Below are positions 60,888-64,000 of a stretch of 64,000 nucleotides of DNA, piece by piece. Numbering within the stretch: the stretch's first letter is position 1; each line of letters begins with the position of its first letter. Under the pieces are notes generated by a model, which saw only the letters and a list, made by a program, of their open reading frames with translations, was not told the DNA's origin and searched no databases. This stretch comes from Pedobacter deserti (lineage in GTDB: Bacteria > Bacteroidota > Bacteroidia > Sphingobacteriales > Sphingobacteriaceae): positions 372,001 through 436,000 of the forward strand of contig NZ_JAFMZQ010000001.1 in NCBI RefSeq assembly GCF_024436415.1. Reading direction: 5' to 3'. The position numbers were made by a program, and so were the translations under genes.

Positions 60888-61907
60888 ATGAATAGACAAA
60901 TAACTACAGGCCTGATGGCTTATGGCATGTCGGGGAAGGTGTTTCACGCTCCCTTTGTACATGCGCATCAGGGCTTCCATTTTCATGCGGTTACAGAACG
61001 CAGCAAAAAAGCTGCTGCAGGCGACTACCCCGGGCTAATTAGCTATGATACTATTGATGAGTTGATAGCCGACGAGCGCATCGAGCTGATGATCATCAAC
61101 ACCCCCAATTATACGCATTACGATTATGCAGCCAGATGTTTACGGGCGGGTAAGCACATCCTTGTTGAGAAGCCTTTTACCGCGACTTCGGCAGAAGCGC
61201 TGGAGTTATTTGCTTTGGCGGAGTCTGTTGGCCGGAAAATTCTGTTTTATCAAAACCGGCGCTGGGACAGCGACTTCAGAGCGGTTAGGGAGGTTATAGA
61301 CAGCGGTAGACTGGGTAAACTTAACGAAGTTCACTTCCGCTACGATAGATACAGGGCAGCAATTGGCCCGAAGACTTTTAAGGAAGAACCGTATGCTGCA
61401 AGCGGCCTGATGTATGACCTTGGCCCGCACTTACTGGATCAGGCGATCAGTGTATTTGGCAAGCCGCTTTCTTTTCATAAGATACTGGGAATGAACCGGG
61501 AGAACACGCGCGTGGATGATTATTTCTCTATCCATTTAAGCTATCCAGACAGCGTAAACGTGTTTGTGCACGCTAACTTATTATTGGCGGATCCTTTGCC
61601 GGCCTTTGTGGTCCACGGCAATCTTGGCTCACTTCATAAGGTGAGGGCCGATAGTCAGGAAGAGCAGTTGCTGGGAGGCATGAAGCTGGACAACGATACC
61701 TATGGTATAGAAGCGGCTGGCACAGCCGGCAAGCTTACTTTGGTTGACCAGTCGGGAAACAAGACTGTCGAAACAGTTCCTTCGCTCCGCGGAAATTACC
61801 TGGACTTGTTTGAAGCCGTATACCAAAACATAGTGAATGACGTCCCATACCCGGTAAGCCCTGATCAGGTCATTGCTCAACTGGAAATTCTGGAAGCCGC
61901 CAACTAA
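60888..61907 (+). CDS. Gfo/Idh/MocA-family NAD(P)-dependent oxidoreductase
   Basis: A 339-residue oxidoreductase acting on a sugar, inositol or related hydroxy compound. The N-terminal Rossmann part (about 5-120) begins TTGLMAYGMSGKVFHAPFVHAH and includes IINTPNYTHYDYAARCLRAGKHILVEKPFT (seen in segments), where EKPFT carries the catalytic lysine. The C-terminal alpha/beta domain has YDLGPHLLDQAISVFG with the active-site aspartate/histidine. The YGMSGKVFH form of the dinucleotide loop belongs to the YdgJ-like subgroup. Substrate unknown. The stop overlaps the convergent hydrolase gene by four bases (CTAA). Confidence 0.92.
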   Translation: MNRQITTGLMAYGMSGKVFHAPFVHAHQGFHFHAVTERSKKAAAGDYPGLISYDTIDELIADERIELMIINTPNYTHYDYAARCLRAGKHILVEKPFTATSAEALELFALAESVGRKILFYQNRRWDSDFRAVREVIDSGRLGKLNEVHFRYDRYRAAIGPKTFKEEPYAASGLMYDLGPHLLDQAISVFGKPLSFHKILGMNRENTRVDDYFSIHLSYPDSVNVFVHANLLLADPLPAFVVHGNLGSLHKVRADSQEEQLLGGMKLDNDTYGIEAAGTAGKLTLVDQSGNKTVETVPSLRGNYLDLFEAVYQNIVNDVPYPVSPDQVIAQLEILEAAN

Positions 61908-62887
61908 AGGCTTCCCAGAAGTGACACATTGAACTCTGTGGGTATCTCGATATGGGGGATATGTCCGCACGCGTCGAATTCTACGATTTTGGCGCCGGGG
62001 ATTTTAGCTGCGGTTTGCTTGCCTAAAAGTGTATAACGCCCATATAAAGCTTGCTGATCGGGTGTTAACAAGCCCTTCCCCACGATCGTGCGGTCTTGTT
62101 TCCCGATAAAAAGCACCGTAGGAACCTTGATGTTGTAGAATTCATATACTACCGGCTGTTCATAAATCATAGTATATGTTAGCGCAGCAACCCTGGCCCA
62201 CCTGGGGAAGTCTGCGCTCGCCGTAACTCCGGCAGCAATGTTCACCAGTTCTTCATATTCAGGTTTCCAGACGGTGAAATAAGAACTCTGATAATACCGT
62301 CTGATGCTTTCTGCGGTCGATTTCAACTCGGTGCGGTACTGCTCTTCCGTGGTTATATAAGGTACGAAACGCCGGTAGTCTTCGAGACCGATAGGGTTCT
62401 CCAAGAGCAATTTCTCGGTACGCTCCGGATACATCAAGGCAAAACGCGTGGCAAGCATTCCGCCCATCGAGTGGCCGAGCACGCTTGCCCGCTGGATCTT
62501 CAAGGTATCAAGAAGTGCTTTGTTCCAGCGCGCCATTTGATGGAAACTATAATGTATGAATGCTTTTGACGACCTACCAAATCCAATCTGATCCGGCACG
62601 ATAACCCTGAACCCGCGATCGGTTAGCGCCTTTATAACATTAGTCCAGTAATATCCACCGAAGTTCTTTCCATGAAACAATACGACAGTTCTGCCGTTGC
62701 TTATCCTGCCAGGCATGATATCCATGTAGGCCATCCGGAGATCCTGGCCCTCGGTATGCACCGGAAAGAACTTTACCGGGTGAGGATAACCTACATTTTC
62801 AAGGGTTACAGATAAGGTGTCTGATTTTTGTGCAAACGCTGATAACGAGAAGAGCAGCGACAATACAAAGGATATTCTTTTCAACAT
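61904..62887 (-). CDS. Alpha/beta hydrolase, exported
   Basis: A 327-residue serine hydrolase with a signal peptide (MLKRISFVLSLLFSLSAFAQ). The nucleophile is S140 in LGHSMGGM, the oxyanion loop is LFHGKNFGG, the acid is probably the aspartate in FIGKQDRTIVG, and the histidine is in DACGHIPHIE. This is the usual epoxide-hydrolase/haloperoxidase-type fold. Export to the periplasm suggests an esterase or lactonase acting outside the cytoplasm, with unknown substrate. Confidence 0.9.
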   Translation of the reverse strand: MLKRISFVLSLLFSLSAFAQKSDTLSVTLENVGYPHPVKFFPVHTEGQDLRMAYMDIMPGRISNGRTVVLFHGKNFGGYYWTNVIKALTDRGFRVIVPDQIGFGRSSKAFIHYSFHQMARWNKALLDTLKIQRASVLGHSMGGMLATRFALMYPERTEKLLLENPIGLEDYRRFVPYITTEEQYRTELKSTAESIRRYYQSSYFTVWKPEYEELVNIAAGVTASADFPRWARVAALTYTMIYEQPVVYEFYNIKVPTVLFIGKQDRTIVGKGLLTPDQQALYGRYTLLGKQTAAKIPGAKIVEFDACGHIPHIEIPTEFNVSLLGSL

Positions 62888-63042
62888 GGCTGTTTATTAA
62901 CTTCAAACAATTTAATCTGTATAAGGTTATAAACATATTTAAAAAAACTATCAAACACAATGTGAGGGTCTTTAAACTCCACCAATGCGCATTAATTTTG
63001 TTTATTAGTTTTAAAAAAAATATAAACAATCTAATTTCTTAA

Positions 63043-63050
63043 TATATTTG
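63043..63050 (+). promoter_or_regulatory. -7 promoter element of the single-domain response regulator gene
   Basis: TATATTTG matches TAnnTTTG exactly, 21 bases upstream of the TTG start codon at 63072. The surrounding region is very AT-rich. Confidence 0.45.
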
Positions 63051-63071
63051 TATTCAACAAATTAATCTGAC

Positions 63072-63464
63072 TTGGCAAAGGGCACCGCAGTTTACAAAAA
63101 CATTTTGGTCATCGAGGATAATCATGCGATTCTTGACGTGATCACGCTTATTTTACAGAGCGAAGCGTACAAAGTATCTGGCTTCAACAAAAGCGCAGAC
63201 ATGATGTCGCATATTGAAGCCTCAAAGCCGGATCTGATTATACTCGATATCATGTTACCAGACGGGGACGGGAGAGATCTGTTGAAACAAATCAGGTCTG
63301 AAGAAAAAACGGCACATATTCCTGTGCTGATGATATCGGCACGATACACAGCGGAAAATATACAGCATGGTGAGTTTAAACCCAATGGCTTTCTAGCTAA
63401 ACCGTTCGATATTGACGATCTGCTGGACAAGATCGAAGGCATTCTATCCGGAAAATCTTACTAA
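63072..63464 (+). CDS. Single-domain response regulator (CheY-like)
   Basis: A 130-residue receiver domain with no output domain. Acidic residues E15/D16 (ILVIEDNH), phosphoacceptor D59 (LIILDIMLPDGDG) and K108 in LAKPFDIDD are all in place. It may act through protein contacts or as a phosphate relay; no kinase is adjacent. The start codon is TTG at 63072. No in-frame ATG precedes the receiver core, and the promoter element at 63043 fits this start. It lies three bases before the convergent hisS stop. Confidence 0.9.
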   Translation: MAKGTAVYKNILVIEDNHAILDVITLILQSEAYKVSGFNKSADMMSHIEASKPDLIILDIMLPDGDGRDLLKQIRSEEKTAHIPVLMISARYTAENIQHGEFKPNGFLAKPFDIDDLLDKIEGILSGKSY

Positions 63465-63467
63465 ATA

Positions 63468-64000
63468 TCAGTCAGCCTTACTGGCCTGAAGTAAAGCGAC
63501 AATTGAGTCGATCGACAGGCGTTTTTGATCGCCGCTTTGCATGTCTTTTAAAGTAAGCTGCCCGTCTGTCATCTCTTCACTTCCTATCAGGATCACATAC
63601 GGAATATTTTTAGAGTCAGCATAACCCATCTGTTTTTTCAGCTTCGCGTGAGATGGATAGAGCTCAGCACTGATTCCGGCTGTACGTAGTCGCTTGAGTA
63701 ATGGCAACGCGTATCTTTCGGCTTCTGCATCGAAATTACTGATCAGGACCTGCGTACCGGTCAGCACCGATTCTGGAAACAGATTCAATTCTTCAAGCAC
63801 GTCATAGATACGGTCGGCCCCAAATGATATCCCTACGCCGGTAAGTCCCTTTAAACCAAACATGCCCGTCAGGTTATCGTACCGACCGCCGCCGCCGATA
63901 CTGCCGATGCTTACCTGATTGGCTTTTACTTCGAAGATGCAGCCCGTATAGTAATTTAACCCGCGGGCTAGGGTTACATCCAGGTCAACATTACCCGCAA
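63468..64000 (-). CDS. hisS: Histidyl-tRNA synthetase, C-terminal part
   Basis: Charges tRNA-His in the cytoplasm. The frame is open to the window edge, so the N-terminal part lies outside. The visible 177 residues contain the class II HisRS signatures LARGLNYYTG, GGGGRYDNLTG and the motif 3 region GVGISFGADRIYDVL, followed by the anticodon-binding domain (from about SVLTGTQVLISNFDAEAE to the end). The ATG at 63863 is internal and should not be taken as the start. It converges with the CheY-like gene, with three bases between the stops. Confidence 0.97.
   Translation of the reverse strand, partial: AGNVDLDVTLARGLNYYTGCIFEVKANQVSIGSIGGGGRYDNLTGMFGLKGLTGVGISFGADRIYDVLEELNLFPESVLTGTQVLISNFDAEAERYALPLLKRLRTAGISAELYPSHAKLKKQMGYADSKNIPYVILIGSEEMTDGQLTLKDMQSGDQKRLSIDSIVALLQASKAD

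Noticed and set aside
63468..63863. Short independent protein of 131 residues at the window end
   Set aside because: The frame continues upstream to the window edge with HisRS motifs (LARGLNYYTG, GGGGRYD), so the internal ATG is not the gene start.
1..64000. Mobile elements, prophage, tRNA or rRNA genes
   Set aside because: I saw no transposase, integrase, terminal inverted repeats, cloverleaf-like segment or rRNA-like conserved stretch. A tRNA scan was not possible here.

Overview
The window reads as chromosomal DNA of a member of the Bacteroidota, most likely the family Sphingobacteriaceae (Pedobacter or Mucilaginibacter-like). The evidence is a SusC/SusD pair with a periplasmic propeller-type histidine kinase, several TonB-dependent outer-membrane proteins, GLPGLI, DUF3127, DUF3823 and DUF5687 proteins, a sdhCAB operon of the Bacteroidota type, and many copies of the Bacteroidota promoter element TAnnTTTG just upstream of genes. 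I see no tRNA, rRNA, insertion sequence, phage gene or CRISPR array. Genes are tightly packed and no stretch longer than 300 bases lacks a gene. The window opens inside an L-serine dehydratase gene and closes inside hisS.

Layout. 1-9.4 kb: serine dehydratase (partial), a TonB-dependent receptor, a Nudix hydrolase/acyltransferase pair, a LytS/LytTR two-component system, a small membrane protein, and a BlaI/BlaR1-like pair whose promoter lies between two matching inverted repeats. 9.5-19.7 kb: housekeeping genes (sdhCAB, an HtrA protease, dapF, a PIF1-like helicase, a DUF4153 membrane protein). 19.8-25.9 kb: a TonB-receptor-like barrel plus GLPGLI protein facing an OmpR-family regulator and kinase. 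The two transcription units carry the same TTAACA-N4-TTAACA direct repeat. 26-28.4 kb: a GH43-like protein translationally coupled to an ECF41 sigma factor and an AhpD-like protein. 28.4-42.5 kb: a polysaccharide utilisation locus on the minus strand (split HTCS kinase, AraC-type response regulator, SusC, SusD, DUF3823, two sulfatases, a GH5-like hydrolase), with a stand-alone Ig-like domain protein abutting its end.

42.7-50.4 kb: a DUF3127 protein with an SSB-like acidic tail, an RNA methyltransferase, an unusual 11-bp-period repeat array, a small XRE regulator, an HD hydrolase, a radical SAM/DUF4130 DNA-repair pair, then a PhoR-like kinase, DUF47 protein and PiT phosphate transporter with a Pho-box-like site. 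50.4-54.8 kb: an ECF sigma factor and an anti-sigma-like membrane protein, divergent from a von Willebrand (YfbK-like) protein and a DUF4197 lipoprotein. The anti-sigma and VWA proteins share a SusC-plug-like motif although neither has a barrel, and this is my best candidate for an undescribed system. 54.8-64 kb: RNA helicase, rarA, an ABC exporter pair, an OmpA lipoprotein, a conserved hypothetical, a Gfo/Idh/MocA oxidoreductase, an alpha/beta hydrolase, a single-domain response regulator and the 3' part of hisS.

Functional calls rest on motifs and family recall; no database search was run. Promoter and operator calls are by eye.
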